Shown: positions 49,339-58,295 of the stretch, one piece after another
How positions within the stretch are numbered: the first letter of the stretch is position 1
How the letters are laid out: every line of letters starts with the position of its first letter
Assembly: GCF_947501425.1 (NCBI RefSeq)
Contig: NZ_CANMVN010000002.1
Coordinates: 461,346-525,345, forward strand
Length of the DNA: 64,000 nt
Direction of reading: 5' to 3'
DNA from: an uncultured Psychroserpens sp.
GTDB lineage: Bacteria; Bacteroidota; Bacteroidia; Flavobacteriales; Flavobacteriaceae
The notes under the pieces: generated by a model
The model's database searches: none
What the model was told of the DNA's origin: nothing
What the model saw: the letters and a program-made list of their open reading frames with translations, nothing else
Translations under genes and position numbers: made by a program

Positions 49339-50100
49339 TTGGATCCGCTTGCGGAGAAAATGAGAAGACATTCGCCATATAATTATGCTTTTGATAATCC
49401 TATTTATTTTGTAGACCCAGATGGTCTAGAGCCTTGTCCTAATGGAGATTGTCCTCAAGAAGTAGTTGAAACAAAAACCAATACTTTAAGCTATACGAAT
49501 ACAAAGTATAGAGGCACACATTTATATACATTAACTCAGACTAAAAGCACTATTACTACATCTACATCAACAGATGAAAACGGTAATACAATAACTACAA
49601 AAACTAAAGATACTAGAACAACAACTTATGAATATGAGTTAATGGCTAGTAAAGATAGTGATAATCATAATAGTACAACTGAATTAATGTCAACAAAAAC
49701 AGTAGAATCAGACCGAACTGTAACAACTATAACTACTGGAGACATTGATAGCAAGCCTAAAGTAAAGTCAGAAGTTGTTGCTACAGATTTAGATGGTAAA
49801 GACGGAACGACAAATATATCTTTTGATAAACAACATAGTGCTGTAAAAACAGTAGCTGAAGATCTAAAATCTAAAATTCAAGATGATATAAATTACGTTC
49901 CAATAAAACACTGGGTTCCTAATACAGTTGCTGTACCATTGGCAGCTACTGTAGGTTTTATAACAAGTAAAATTGGAGGTGGATGGATTATGGGAACTGC
50001 AATGTCAAAACGAATGTATGACTCAGAATCAAGATTTAATGGACATACTATGATTATAAAAACGGAATCTTCAACAAGAAAAATAAAAAATGAGGAATAA
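46339..50100 (+). CDS. RHS-core protein B1 with a Thr/Ser-rich C-terminal tip
   Basis: A 1253-residue exported protein. A signal peptide (to SYAQ, about residue 29) is followed by a DUF6443-like N-terminal region, many YD repeats (DDFGRKTKDYLPYSS, YEYDALNRIINGK, YNYDANGNMIVDRN) and the RHS core with YYPFGMKH and ARNYDPALGRWMNLDPLAE (about residue 995). The RHS motif NPIYFVDPDGLEP follows, and the tip of about 250 residues is unique. It is rich in Thr, Ser and Lys (ITTSTSTDENGNTITTKTKD) and has one hydrophobic pair of segments (VPNTVAVPLAATVGFITS, then GGGWIMGTAMS). The tip family is not recognised. A membrane or pore-type toxin is a guess. The candidate immunity gene overlaps its stop by 11 bases. 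Confidence 0.85.
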   Translation: MKYHINTALVKLSFGLLLCMAFSSFSYAQNLTGPSPVDIGSTHTYTYDDGNNRPNHSWYINGGTLVSSSSSGTVYSAVIQWTSLGNKSILFLGKKNSILGSLPVIVEEAAPPPPVATELNYIHNFTPRVATTNINALGSSQKVESITYFDGLGRPAQQIAIRGGGNSEDIITHIGYDDFGRKTKDYLPYSSSTNISDYRTDALPATLSYYDDSSYEEDFPGMSLADINPYSEKELEDSPLGRVFKQAAPGKDWKLGNGHEIEMDYLTNSSSEVRHYEVTLSVGNNTYSPSLVLNTSSNNNYGYYNENELSKSVVKDENHDGSNTKDHTTEEFTNKQGQVVLKRTYNNNVAHDTYYVYDSFGNLTYVLPPKAEAQANAPNSTELNELCYQYIYDQRNRLVEKKIPGKDWEWIVYNELDLPVLTQDANLREQDKWLFTKYDVFGRVAYTGVIIAEIDRIKAQKAADVAKLLWVTKTGKPYTIAGTTVFYEDDSFVFPEFGIEELYTISYYDGYKFDIGEGVAQSAYGVTPLSKPKGLATGSKVRVLDTEDWITTVTYYDDKSNPIYVYSHNAYLNTTDQIKSKMSFDGRALETTSSHKRDGFEEISTVDRFEYDHTNRLIAHVQNVNEANQNELITHNHYDDLGQLVRKGVGGKTSAPSRLQDVDYNYNIRGWLKTINDPDNLGNDLFAFGINYNTIDYHTNADKKLFNGNISETLWKTANDDVLRAYKYEYDALNRIINGKSINTSNPTENNKHNLKLVEYDKNGNITTLRRSGYGNTNNYIEYMDHLTYTYDGGNKLIDVLEEGHHHIGFADNISQQNGDYNYDANGNMIVDRNKGIERIDYNHLNLPTRVILPQGDIRYIYDATGAKLKKIIKEEEHTEYAGNYIYENGKFKFFSQPEGYAEPEKDEFRYVYQYKDHLSNIRLAYSDFNGDGSIDDKDEITEENNYYPFGMKHDGYNTNINGVDHKYGFGAKEEQDELGLGWIDITARNYDPALGRWMNLDPLAEKMRRHSPYNYAFDNPIYFVDPDGLEPCPNGDCPQEVVETKTNTLSYTNTKYRGTHLYTLTQTKSTITTSTSTDENGNTITTKTKDTRTTTYEYELMASKDSDNHNSTTELMSTKTVESDRTVTTITTGDIDSKPKVKSEVVATDLDGKDGTTNISFDKQHSAVKTVAEDLKSKIQDDINYVPIKHWVPNTVAVPLAATVGFITSKIGGGWIMGTAMSKRMYDSESRFNGHTMIIKTESSTRKIKNEE

Positions 50101-50452
50101 AAATATAATACTGTTTTATATAATTCTAATTTTAATTATTCTAAGTGGTCTTAAATTCAAAAACTTTGAATACTTAATATATATTGCATACTTTTTAATG
50201 ATATTGTCACTATATTTAACTTATAAATATAAGGGTATAAATATACTTCCATCTAAAAATTTAGGCAAATATAAAATCATTAATTTCTCAGCTTTATATG
50301 GTATTATTATTATTAGTATTGGACTTTATTCAATTCATTTAGAACTACTTAATACCGGCGCAAAAAAGAATTTTTTAAATTTTTATTATTTATTTTATCT
50401 TAATGTATACTTATTCCTATTAATGAGTATTAAATTAAAAAAAAAAAAATAG
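50090..50452 (+). CDS. Candidate immunity protein 1, small multi-pass membrane protein
   Basis: A 120-residue, AT-rich gene overlapping the end of B1 by 11 bases. The protein is strongly hydrophobic with about four membrane helices (for example NIILFYIILILIILSG, ALYGIIIISIGLYSI, LFYLNVYLFLLMSI) and a basic tail. Position directly after a unique RHS tip is the usual place for the cognate immunity gene; a membrane immunity protein would suit a membrane-active toxin. No family was recognised. Confidence 0.6.
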   Translation: MRNKNIILFYIILILIILSGLKFKNFEYLIYIAYFLMILSLYLTYKYKGINILPSKNLGKYKIINFSALYGIIIISIGLYSIHLELLNTGAKKNFLNFYYLFYLNVYLFLLMSIKLKKKK

Positions 50453-50470
50453 ATTTATAATTCTCATAGT

Positions 50471-50520
50471 TATCCCAAGCTTGTGCTAGCTACCCGATCG
50501 CGCGGATTTGTAATCCGTGC
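50471..50520. repeat. REP-like palindromic element after cassette 1
   Basis: A 9-bp hairpin (50500-50508 with 50512-50520, G-U at one pair) with a 3-base loop, next to the inverted half AGCTTGTGCTAGCTACCCG. This looks like a short, GC-richer intergenic palindrome family of Bacteroidota. Similar words (CTAGCTAGCGCAAGCGTCC) follow cassette 2 at 58669-58687. Confidence 0.5.
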
Positions 50521-50588
50521 CATAAATAATAAAACAGAAACCCAAGCAAGCTCAAACGATCTCGTTTGTTCTAACACATAACCAAACC

Positions 50589-50616
50589 AAAAGCCATGAC
50601 CAACATCATGGCTTTT
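50589..50616 (+). terminator. Terminator of RHS cassette 1
   Basis: An 11-bp stem (50589-50599 with 50606-50616) with a 6-base loop. The same stem sequence (AAAAGCCATGA) recurs after cassette 2. Confidence 0.75.
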
Positions 50617-50662
50617 GTTATTGTATCATCCCAAACACCTTCATTCATTTAAAAAATAATAC

Positions 50663-50695
50663 AAACCTTAGTTTTTCTAAGCAAAACCCTCAGTT
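50663..50695 (-). promoter_or_regulatory. Operator-like dyad, copy 2
   Basis: The core CTTAG-TTTTT-CTAAG lies at 50667-50681, with the same right flank as copy 1 (CTCAGTT). It is 170 bases before the A2 start, almost the same distance as copy 1 from A1 (173). Confidence 0.65.
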
Positions 50696-50850
50696 CATTT
50701 TTGAAACACATCTCTAATTTTATTGGCAATGATGTCGTTTATTTAAATCAACCTAGCAGTAAGTCTTAACAGACTTATTAATTGTTATCCATTCTTTTTC
50801 AATTGATTTAAATAGACGATCAAGTGTTAACTATTAAAATCAATATTGAA

Positions 50851-53800
50851 ATGAAAAAACACACCTCAATTGTATTTAAAATATTCTTATTTATAGCTTC
50901 TGGAAGTATATGGGCTCAAGAATTACCAAATATTGTACCTCCTGCACCTGAAGCTGCAGCACTGGGAAAATTTACTGAAATCCCCATTTCACACTATACA
51001 GGAGTACCTAATATTTCTATACCTATTACTTCATTCAATGTTGGAAACAAAAGTTTTCCAGTGAGTATAAATTATCATGCTCGAGGTCTCCAAGTTTCAG
51101 AAACTGCTTCAAGAGTTGGACTAGGTTGGGCGCTTAATGCTAGTGGTCAGATCAGTAGACAAGTAAGACATAAAGCTGATGATGGTTTCACCGGAATCTT
51201 TGGAGACACCTTCAGTACTTATAATGATGTATTTAACAATGAATCTAACACTAATTTAGCTTCAGATTTAGCGACTAGATTCAGTGAAACCTCAGATTAT
51301 GATTATGATAAACTCCCTGATCTTTTCACCCTTTCAGCTGGTGATCTCTCCAGTAAATTCATTTTCAACTATGAAGATTCAAAGCCTCTTGCTCAAAAAT
51401 ATGATGATATCATCATAGAACATGTCATGGGTGGTGGAGATACAGTGGGATCAGGTATCGCTGGATTTATTGTAACTGATAAAAACGGCTACAGGTACTA
51501 TTTTGGCATCGACAGCTCCGGAAACGCATATAATCCAGTGGCTGATGTTAACTATACGCAAAAGAAATACACATTTAAAGCTAATGGCACCTATAGTGTA
51601 GTTGACCCTCTTCAAGAGCCAGTTGATATGGCAGATGAATGGGCATTCTTTCCATATTATAATACTTGGCATTTAACAGAAATTGTAAGTCCAAATGGTG
51701 ATCGAGCTCATCTTATATATACTAAAGAAACCAATTATATGTATAGGAGATCTGGTGACAAATACAATATTGAGGCTAGTTCCAATGAAAAACTCCATAA
51801 TTATACCGATTTAGTTAGAGTACAACAATGGCAATTATCAGAGATTAGATACAATTATGGTGCAGATGGCGATTATACTAAAATTGTTTTTGAAGGCAAT
51901 GATCTAAGAGAAGACATGTATACATCTATAGACACTTCTGATGATGACACCTCCAGTGATGCCTGGCCTTCAGATGCCAAAGAGTTAGACGCAATAAAAC
52001 TCTATCAGCAAAGTCACACCTATCTTGACAATGGAGAGATGGTTACAGATTTCACGCTTAACAAAACCTTCAATTTAAGCCATCATTACATGATTAGTAA
52101 TGATGATAATGGCCCTAATTCTAACCATCTGCCACTTCTAGGAATTATGAATCCTTCTGCTCGTAAACGCTTGGTCTTAGACTCTATAACTGAAGTTGGT
52201 CTTAATGGTGTATCAAAACCACCTTATGTATTTACCTATAACTCTGAGATTTTACCAAACCGACATTCTAATTCTAAAGATTATTGGGGATATTATAATG
52301 GAAAGAACAATGGACATTTTTTATGTGGCTACGGAAACAACAGACGTGTAGATACAACACTTTCTGAAGCAGGAATGTTAAAAAAAATCACCTACCCTAC
52401 TGCAGGTAGTACTCGATTCACTTACGAGCATAATATAGGTAGAATTGGTTCTGAATATGACGGTATTTCATTACCAGATATAAATCCAGATTCAGGAGGA
52501 GCGATAAGCTTATCTAATATTGGAATTACTAACGGACTGTTTCATCCTGGTGGGATTTACGGTGGTTATTATAAAACTGAAAGATTTACAGTCACAAGCG
52601 CCTCGCTATTTAATTTTAATATTCAACTGCCTGAATGGAACATGGTAAATCAAATGGAGGCCTGTGTTGAAGGTTCTGCCGATTGTGAATTTAGAATCCG
52701 ATTAGTCCCTATAGACGGAAATAATAGTCCAGACCCTTCTGAATCCATATACATCTGGACAAACTCATTGCCTATGTGGATTCCTGCGGGTGAGTATCAA
52801 CTCGAAGTACATACTCCAAATAATTGGGATCCATATGCGCAAGCCGATGATCCTAATAGCGGTTTTTTTATAGCAGCCTTAAGTTGGACAGATCAGGTTG
52901 CTGATGAGGATACAGTATTGTATGCTGCAGGTAAACGCATTAAACAAATTGAGTTTTTAGATGAAAATAATACTGTCGTTTCTAAACGCACCTATGATTA
53001 TAATAACTCAGGAATCATTTTAGGAATTTCCGACTTTAACTACAGTGTAACTTTAGATTATGGTGGAGAGCCCGTTGAGGCTATTTATGAGCCATATCAT
53101 TTATTTAGTACCTATCAAGGAAACACCATAGGTTACAAATTTGTCGAGGAATTTTATGGAGATAAAAATAATAACTACGGAAAACGAAGCTATAATTTCT
53201 TAGTTACAAAAGATTCAGGCGATTTTACTGCTCGACCACGCACACCTCCAACCGATAACGAATGGCTTAGAGGCTTACCTATCCAAATCATTGATTATAA
53301 ACGTAATGACAACGGAAGTTACAGTAGAGTCAAACAAATAGATAATGAGTACCTCGTTGCAAATGACGATTATAGAGATGTGCTTCCGCTGCCTATTCAA
53401 ACAATTGATGGTTTAGAAAATCCCATTCTAACTCCTGAAACAGTGATCTACAACACGGATAATATTCCAACAAATCTACCGGATATATTCTATGAGGAAA
53501 CAAATATCAATGTGAGAGTACCTCTTGTCCATCATTTTGTAGGAAATAGTATTATAGATGAAGTAGAAGGAGATTCAAAAATTAAGATCTTCCATTTTAC
53601 AGGTGGCACCTTAGATACGTCTGAAACTATCGAAACTTTGTATGACGGCAATCAAAATCCAACTTTAGTGACAAAAACTAAAACTGGCTTCAACTATGAT
53701 GTGCATTATCAACCAGACATGGTAACTACAGTAACTAGTGATGGTAAACCTGTTATTCAAACGTTTTCATATCCACAGGAACTGGTTAGCGATTATACAA

Positions 53801-54465
53801 TTCATCCTGAAACCTACAGCCCAAATCCGATTACAGCATTAGCTGAACAACACCGTTTTGTACCGCTCGAAACTCATACTTATAAAGATGACAACCAAGA
53901 TGGATATCCAGGATTTGCAGCTCCAGAAGAATTAAAAAGTAAAACAAAAACAATATATGCATGGCAGAGCGGTGTATTAGAACCCTCTCTTATTCAAACG
54001 GCTAAAGGTACCAACCCTCTTGAAAATCGTATCAGATTTAAAAAGTATGATGCTGATGGTAACATTCTTCACGTCTCCAGAGAAGATGGTATGGACATCT
54101 GCTATATCTATGGATACGATAAAAGCTTACCTGTAGCCAAGATTGAAAATGCAACCTACAGTCAGGTGGCAGGATTCGTAAATAGTATTCAAAATGCATC
54201 AGATTTTGATACCTCTAGTTGTATGAGTTCTCAAGCGTGTAACGAAAACACCCTTAGAAATGCACAAAACAATTTGCGACAAGCATTACCGCTAGCCATG
54301 GTCACCACTTATACCTATGATCCGCTAATTGGTGTCACTTCTATGACTGACCCTAAAGGCTATACCGTGTACTACGAGTATGATGATTTACACAGACTGG
54401 TTAGAGTCAAAGATCAGGATGGAAAGGTACTCAGCGAAAACAAGTATCACTACCTATTGGATTAA
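50851..54465 (+). CDS. Secreted YD-repeat protein A2 of RHS cassette 2
   Basis: About 1204 residues from the ATG at 50851, which matches the A1 start in sequence and context; the open frame begins at GTG 50824 in the conserved leader. Signal peptide (KIFLFIASGSIWAQ), then LPNIVPPAPEAAALGKFTEI and YHARGLQVSETASRVGLGWA as in A1. The middle has diverged from A1 and is longer. The last 163 residues are nearly identical to A1. B2 follows after 25 bases. The role is inferred as for A1: part of an RHS shell that carries no tip of its own. Confidence 0.85.
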   Translation: MKKHTSIVFKIFLFIASGSIWAQELPNIVPPAPEAAALGKFTEIPISHYTGVPNISIPITSFNVGNKSFPVSINYHARGLQVSETASRVGLGWALNASGQISRQVRHKADDGFTGIFGDTFSTYNDVFNNESNTNLASDLATRFSETSDYDYDKLPDLFTLSAGDLSSKFIFNYEDSKPLAQKYDDIIIEHVMGGGDTVGSGIAGFIVTDKNGYRYYFGIDSSGNAYNPVADVNYTQKKYTFKANGTYSVVDPLQEPVDMADEWAFFPYYNTWHLTEIVSPNGDRAHLIYTKETNYMYRRSGDKYNIEASSNEKLHNYTDLVRVQQWQLSEIRYNYGADGDYTKIVFEGNDLREDMYTSIDTSDDDTSSDAWPSDAKELDAIKLYQQSHTYLDNGEMVTDFTLNKTFNLSHHYMISNDDNGPNSNHLPLLGIMNPSARKRLVLDSITEVGLNGVSKPPYVFTYNSEILPNRHSNSKDYWGYYNGKNNGHFLCGYGNNRRVDTTLSEAGMLKKITYPTAGSTRFTYEHNIGRIGSEYDGISLPDINPDSGGAISLSNIGITNGLFHPGGIYGGYYKTERFTVTSASLFNFNIQLPEWNMVNQMEACVEGSADCEFRIRLVPIDGNNSPDPSESIYIWTNSLPMWIPAGEYQLEVHTPNNWDPYAQADDPNSGFFIAALSWTDQVADEDTVLYAAGKRIKQIEFLDENNTVVSKRTYDYNNSGIILGISDFNYSVTLDYGGEPVEAIYEPYHLFSTYQGNTIGYKFVEEFYGDKNNNYGKRSYNFLVTKDSGDFTARPRTPPTDNEWLRGLPIQIIDYKRNDNGSYSRVKQIDNEYLVANDDYRDVLPLPIQTIDGLENPILTPETVIYNTDNIPTNLPDIFYEETNINVRVPLVHHFVGNSIIDEVEGDSKIKIFHFTGGTLDTSETIETLYDGNQNPTLVTKTKTGFNYDVHYQPDMVTTVTSDGKPVIQTFSYPQELVSDYTIHPETYSPNPITALAEQHRFVPLETHTYKDDNQDGYPGFAAPEELKSKTKTIYAWQSGVLEPSLIQTAKGTNPLENRIRFKKYDADGNILHVSREDGMDICYIYGYDKSLPVAKIENATYSQVAGFVNSIQNASDFDTSSCMSSQACNENTLRNAQNNLRQALPLAMVTTYTYDPLIGVTSMTDPKGYTVYYEYDDLHRLVRVKDQDGKVLSENKYHYLLD

Positions 54466-57400
54466 TTAATAATTACAAATCAAAAGCATTATGAAATATC
54501 ATATAAACACAGCACTCGTAAAACTAAGCTTTGGGTTACTTCTTTGTATGGCCTTTAGTAGTTTTAGCTATGCACAAAATCTTACCGGACCATCTCCTGT
54601 CGACATAGGTAGTACACATACCTACACCTACGATGATGGTAACAACAGACCAAATCACTCATGGTATATCAATGGTGGTACACTTGTATCTTCCAGCTCC
54701 TCAGGAACGGCATACTCTGCAGTAATTCAGTGGACAGGCCTTGGTAATAAGAGTATTCTATTTTTAGGAAAAAAGAATACTATCCTTGGGAGTTTACCAG
54801 TAATCGTTGAAGAGGCTGCACCGCCGCCGCCTGTAGCAACTGAGCTTAACTATATCCATAATATTACACCTCGTGTGGCAACTACTAATATCAATGCACT
54901 TGGTAACTCTCAGAAAGTAGAATCTATTACGTACTTTGATGGACTAGGAAGACCTGCGCAGCAAATTGCCATTAGAGGTGGTGGGAACAGTGAGGACATC
55001 ATCACTCATATTGGATATGACGACTTTGGGCGAAAAACCAAAGACTATCTGCCTTACAGTTCTTCAACTAATATTAGCGACTACAGAACCGATGCCTTAC
55101 CTGCAACACTGTCCTATTATGATGACAGTAGCTACGAAGAAGACTTTCCAGGAATGAGCCTTGCTGATATCAATCCCTATTCGGAAAAAGAACTTGAAGA
55201 TTCACCTCTTGGCAGAGTACTTAAGCAAGCTGCTCCAGGAAAAGATTGGAAACTTGGCAATGGTCATGAAATTGAAATGGACTATCTCACTAATTCGTCT
55301 TCTGAAGTCCGCCATTATGAAGTCACACTTAGTGTTGGTAATAACACCTACTCACCAAGTTTAGTACTCAATACATCTTCTAATAATAATTACGGATATT
55401 ACAATGAAAACGAACTCTCTAAAAGTGTAGTCAAAGATGAAAACCATGATGGGAGTAACACTAAAAATCATACCACTGAATCCTTTTCAAACAAACAAGG
55501 TCAGGTGGTTTTAAAACGCACCTATAATAATAATGTCGCTCATGACACCTATTATGTCTATGATAGCTTTGGGAATCTCACCTATGTCTTACCGCCAAAA
55601 GCAGAAGCACAAGCTAATGCACCAAATAGTACTGAACTCAATGAACTGTGTTACCAGTACATCTATGATCAGCGTAATCGTCTGGTAGAAAAAAAGATTC
55701 CAGGTAAAGACTGGGAATGGATTGTCTATAATAGACTAGATCAACCTGTACTTACCCAAGATGCGAATCTTCGTGAGCAGAACAAATGGCTCTTTACCAA
55801 ATACGATGTCTTTGGCAGAGTGGCTTATACTGGTGTAATCATTGCAGAGATTGATAGAATCAAAGCACAGAAAGCTGCTGATGTGGCTAAACTGTTATGG
55901 GTAACAAAAACAGATAAGCCCTACACTATTGCTGGCACTACAGTGTTTTATGAGGATGACAGTTTCGTCTTTCCAGAGTTTGGAATAGAAGAGCTCTATA
56001 CCATTAACTATTACGACAATTATAAATTTGATCTCGGAGAAGGGGTTGCTCAATCTGCCTATGGCGTCACACCACTCTCTAAGCCTAAAGGATTAGCTAC
56101 TGGAAGTAAAGTGAGAGTTTTAGACACGGATGATTGGATCACAACCGTAACCTATTACGATGACAAATCAAATCCCATTTACATCTATAGTCATAATGCC
56201 TATTTAAAAACTACAGACCAAATCAAAAGCAATATGTCATTTGATGGGAGAGCTTTAGAAACAACATCATCACATAAAAGAGATGGCTTTGAAGAGATCT
56301 CTACTGTAGATCGATTTGAATATGATCATACTAACAGACTAATTGCTCATGTTCAAAATGTCAATGAAGCCAATCAAAATGAATTGATTACTCATAATCA
56401 TTATGACGATTTGGGACAACTCGTTCGTAAAGGTGTTGGTGGTAAAACAAGTGCTCCCTCAAGATTACAAGAGGTGGATTATAACTATAACATCAGAGGT
56501 TGGCTTAAAACCATTAACAATCCTGATAATTTAGGTAATGATCTGTTTGCGTTTGGTATTAACTACAACACTATTGATTATCATACCAATAATGATAAAA
56601 AGCTTTTTAATGGTAATATTTCTGAAACACTATGGAAAACCGCTAATGATGACGTATTAAGAGCCTACAAATACGAGTATGATGCGCTTAACAGAATCAT
56701 TAATGGTAAAAGTATCAATACCTCTAATCCTACTGAAAACAACAAGCATAATCTCAAGCTAGTTGAGTACGATAAAAACGGAAATATTACAAGACTAAGA
56801 CGTAGTGGTTATGGGAATACTAACAATTACATTGAGTATATGGATCACCTGACCTACACCTACGACGGAGGTAATAAGTTGGTTGATGTCTTAGAAGAAG
56901 GACACCATCACATTGGTTTTGCAGATAATATCAGTCAGCAGAATGGAGATTATAATTACGATGCTAATGGTAATATGATCGTAGATCGAAATAAAGGGAT
57001 AGAACGTATTGATTACAACCACTTAAACTTACCAACGCGCGTGATTTTACCTCAAGGAGATATTCGTTATATTTATGATGCCACTGGAGCAAAACTTAAG
57101 AAAATAATCAAAGAAGAGGAACATACCGAATATGCAGGGAATTATATCTATGAAAATGGAAAGTTTAAATTCTTCTCACAGCCTGAAGGTTATGCTGAAC
57201 CTGAAAAAGATGAGTTTAGATATGTCTATCAATACAAAGACCATCTAAGTAACATTCGTTTGGCTTATTCTGATTTTAACGGGGATGGTAGTATTGATGA
57301 TAAAGAAGAGATTACTGAAGAAAATAACTACTACCCGTTTGGTATGAAACATAAAGGGTATAATAGCAATACCAATGGTGTAAATCATAAATACGGATTT

Positions 57401-57490
57401 GGAAGTAAAGAAGAACAAAATGAACTCGGACTTGGATGGATTGATATCACAGCACGTAATTATGACCCAGCGCTTGGACGTTGGATGAAT
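53974..57490 (+). repeat. Homogenised RHS block, copy 2 (partner at 45822-49338)
   Basis: The second member of the 3517-base direct repeat pair. Similarity stops at GGATGAAT, where the B2 tip begins. Scattered substitutions occur in the B part. Confidence 0.9.
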
Positions 57491-58291
57491 ATTGACCCAA
57501 TGGCAGAAGCTTATTATCCTATATCACCGTATCAATATGTTTTGAATAACCCTATAGTTAATGAAGACCATAATGGTAAGTGGACTGTCACAAGACATTA
57601 CAATATGACATATAATTCTCTTTCAGCTGCAGGTATAGGGAAAAAACAGGCTGATTTGATTGCACACTATTCTTCAGTTTTTGCTGATAATCCTGGATCC
57701 CATATTAAAGCCAATAATTTAGCACATCCAACAGATAAACAACACTATAGGGATAACATTGATTATAGTAGAACAAGCGCATCTCAAGTAACAAGATGGA
57801 GTCCTAATATTGCTCATAAAAACTTTAATATTTGGCATTCTATGAGGTCTCCATGGGAAGATGAAAATAATTCTATTTCAGCAGCAGGTGCAATGAAAAG
57901 AGGTATGGAATTTGGATGGAGTAAAGTATTTGAATCTGCTGAATCGGGAAGTTTAAATGATCTTACTGCAAATAGTAGTGGTATAGAAGCTCTTGGTCAA
58001 GGATTACATGCTTTACAAGATGCATACGCCCATAAAGGCAGGTCGGACGTTGGTTTTGGTCATTTATGGAATGACAGATACGGTGATACCTCTCAAGCAC
58101 AAAATATAACTGAATCCGCAATTACTGTTCATAATCTTTTATCTGGTAATTACGATGCTTTTAATGGAAGCAATAAAATAAAGTTTACAGCAACTGGAAT
58201 GACAAGTGAGCAATTTAATAAAGTTGTTAAAGCTGCATTAGATTATTTATTTCGAAATGAACAAGAAAAGGAAAAAGACGAAGACAATTAA
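54491..58291 (+). CDS. RHS-core protein B2 with a zinc-phospholipase-like C-terminal tip
   Basis: A 1266-residue exported protein. Residues 1-1000 are nearly the same as B1 (signal peptide, YD repeats, YYPFGMKH, ARNYDPALGRWMNIDPMAE). The unique tip of about 260 residues begins with NPIVNEDHNGKW, in which the usual RHS DPxG is changed to DHNG. The tip carries His/Asp-rich motifs: AHYSSVFADNPGSH, NIAHKNFNIWHS, GQGLHALQDAYAHKG (about 1167-1181) and FGHLWNDRYGDTSQ. The LHALQDAYAHKG pattern resembles the metal site of zinc phospholipase C/P1-nuclease-type folds, so a phospholipase-like toxin is the leading inference. The candidate immunity gene follows 4 bases later. Confidence 0.85.
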   Translation: MKYHINTALVKLSFGLLLCMAFSSFSYAQNLTGPSPVDIGSTHTYTYDDGNNRPNHSWYINGGTLVSSSSSGTAYSAVIQWTGLGNKSILFLGKKNTILGSLPVIVEEAAPPPPVATELNYIHNITPRVATTNINALGNSQKVESITYFDGLGRPAQQIAIRGGGNSEDIITHIGYDDFGRKTKDYLPYSSSTNISDYRTDALPATLSYYDDSSYEEDFPGMSLADINPYSEKELEDSPLGRVLKQAAPGKDWKLGNGHEIEMDYLTNSSSEVRHYEVTLSVGNNTYSPSLVLNTSSNNNYGYYNENELSKSVVKDENHDGSNTKNHTTESFSNKQGQVVLKRTYNNNVAHDTYYVYDSFGNLTYVLPPKAEAQANAPNSTELNELCYQYIYDQRNRLVEKKIPGKDWEWIVYNRLDQPVLTQDANLREQNKWLFTKYDVFGRVAYTGVIIAEIDRIKAQKAADVAKLLWVTKTDKPYTIAGTTVFYEDDSFVFPEFGIEELYTINYYDNYKFDLGEGVAQSAYGVTPLSKPKGLATGSKVRVLDTDDWITTVTYYDDKSNPIYIYSHNAYLKTTDQIKSNMSFDGRALETTSSHKRDGFEEISTVDRFEYDHTNRLIAHVQNVNEANQNELITHNHYDDLGQLVRKGVGGKTSAPSRLQEVDYNYNIRGWLKTINNPDNLGNDLFAFGINYNTIDYHTNNDKKLFNGNISETLWKTANDDVLRAYKYEYDALNRIINGKSINTSNPTENNKHNLKLVEYDKNGNITRLRRSGYGNTNNYIEYMDHLTYTYDGGNKLVDVLEEGHHHIGFADNISQQNGDYNYDANGNMIVDRNKGIERIDYNHLNLPTRVILPQGDIRYIYDATGAKLKKIIKEEEHTEYAGNYIYENGKFKFFSQPEGYAEPEKDEFRYVYQYKDHLSNIRLAYSDFNGDGSIDDKEEITEENNYYPFGMKHKGYNSNTNGVNHKYGFGSKEEQNELGLGWIDITARNYDPALGRWMNIDPMAEAYYPISPYQYVLNNPIVNEDHNGKWTVTRHYNMTYNSLSAAGIGKKQADLIAHYSSVFADNPGSHIKANNLAHPTDKQHYRDNIDYSRTSASQVTRWSPNIAHKNFNIWHSMRSPWEDENNSISAAGAMKRGMEFGWSKVFESAESGSLNDLTANSSGIEALGQGLHALQDAYAHKGRSDVGFGHLWNDRYGDTSQAQNITESAITVHNLLSGNYDAFNGSNKIKFTATGMTSEQFNKVVKAALDYLFRNEQEKEKDEDN

Positions 58292-58295
58292 TCAC

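Larger units (their letters stand above)
50453..50850 (+). other. Gene-free stretch between RHS cassettes: REP-like hairpin, terminator and cassette-2 leader
   Basis: It contains a REP-like palindromic remnant (50471-50520), a terminator hairpin (50589-50616), operator copy 2 (50663-50695), and the leader elements shared with cassette 1: CATCTCTAATTTTA (50709-50722) and GTGTTAACTATTAAAATCA (50824-50842). No gene is seen. Confidence 0.7.

Noticed and set aside
49500..49760. Thr-rich coding stretch in the B1 tip as a tandem repeat or CRISPR-like array
   Set aside because: Codons for Thr/Ser/Lys recur, but units are not of regular length or sequence.
50824..50850. GTG start at 50824 for A2
   Set aside because: These bases belong to a leader word shared with cassette 1; the ATG at 50851 matches the A1 start and gives a cleaner signal peptide.
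42807..58291. RHS proteins as type IX secretion substrates
   Set aside because: The organism has PorU/PorV, but neither A nor B proteins end in a recognisable C-terminal sorting domain, and B ends in a variable tip.
42807..58291. RHS cassettes as type VI secretion effectors
   Set aside because: No VgrG, PAAR domain or type VI structural gene is visible, and the proteins have Sec signal peptides.
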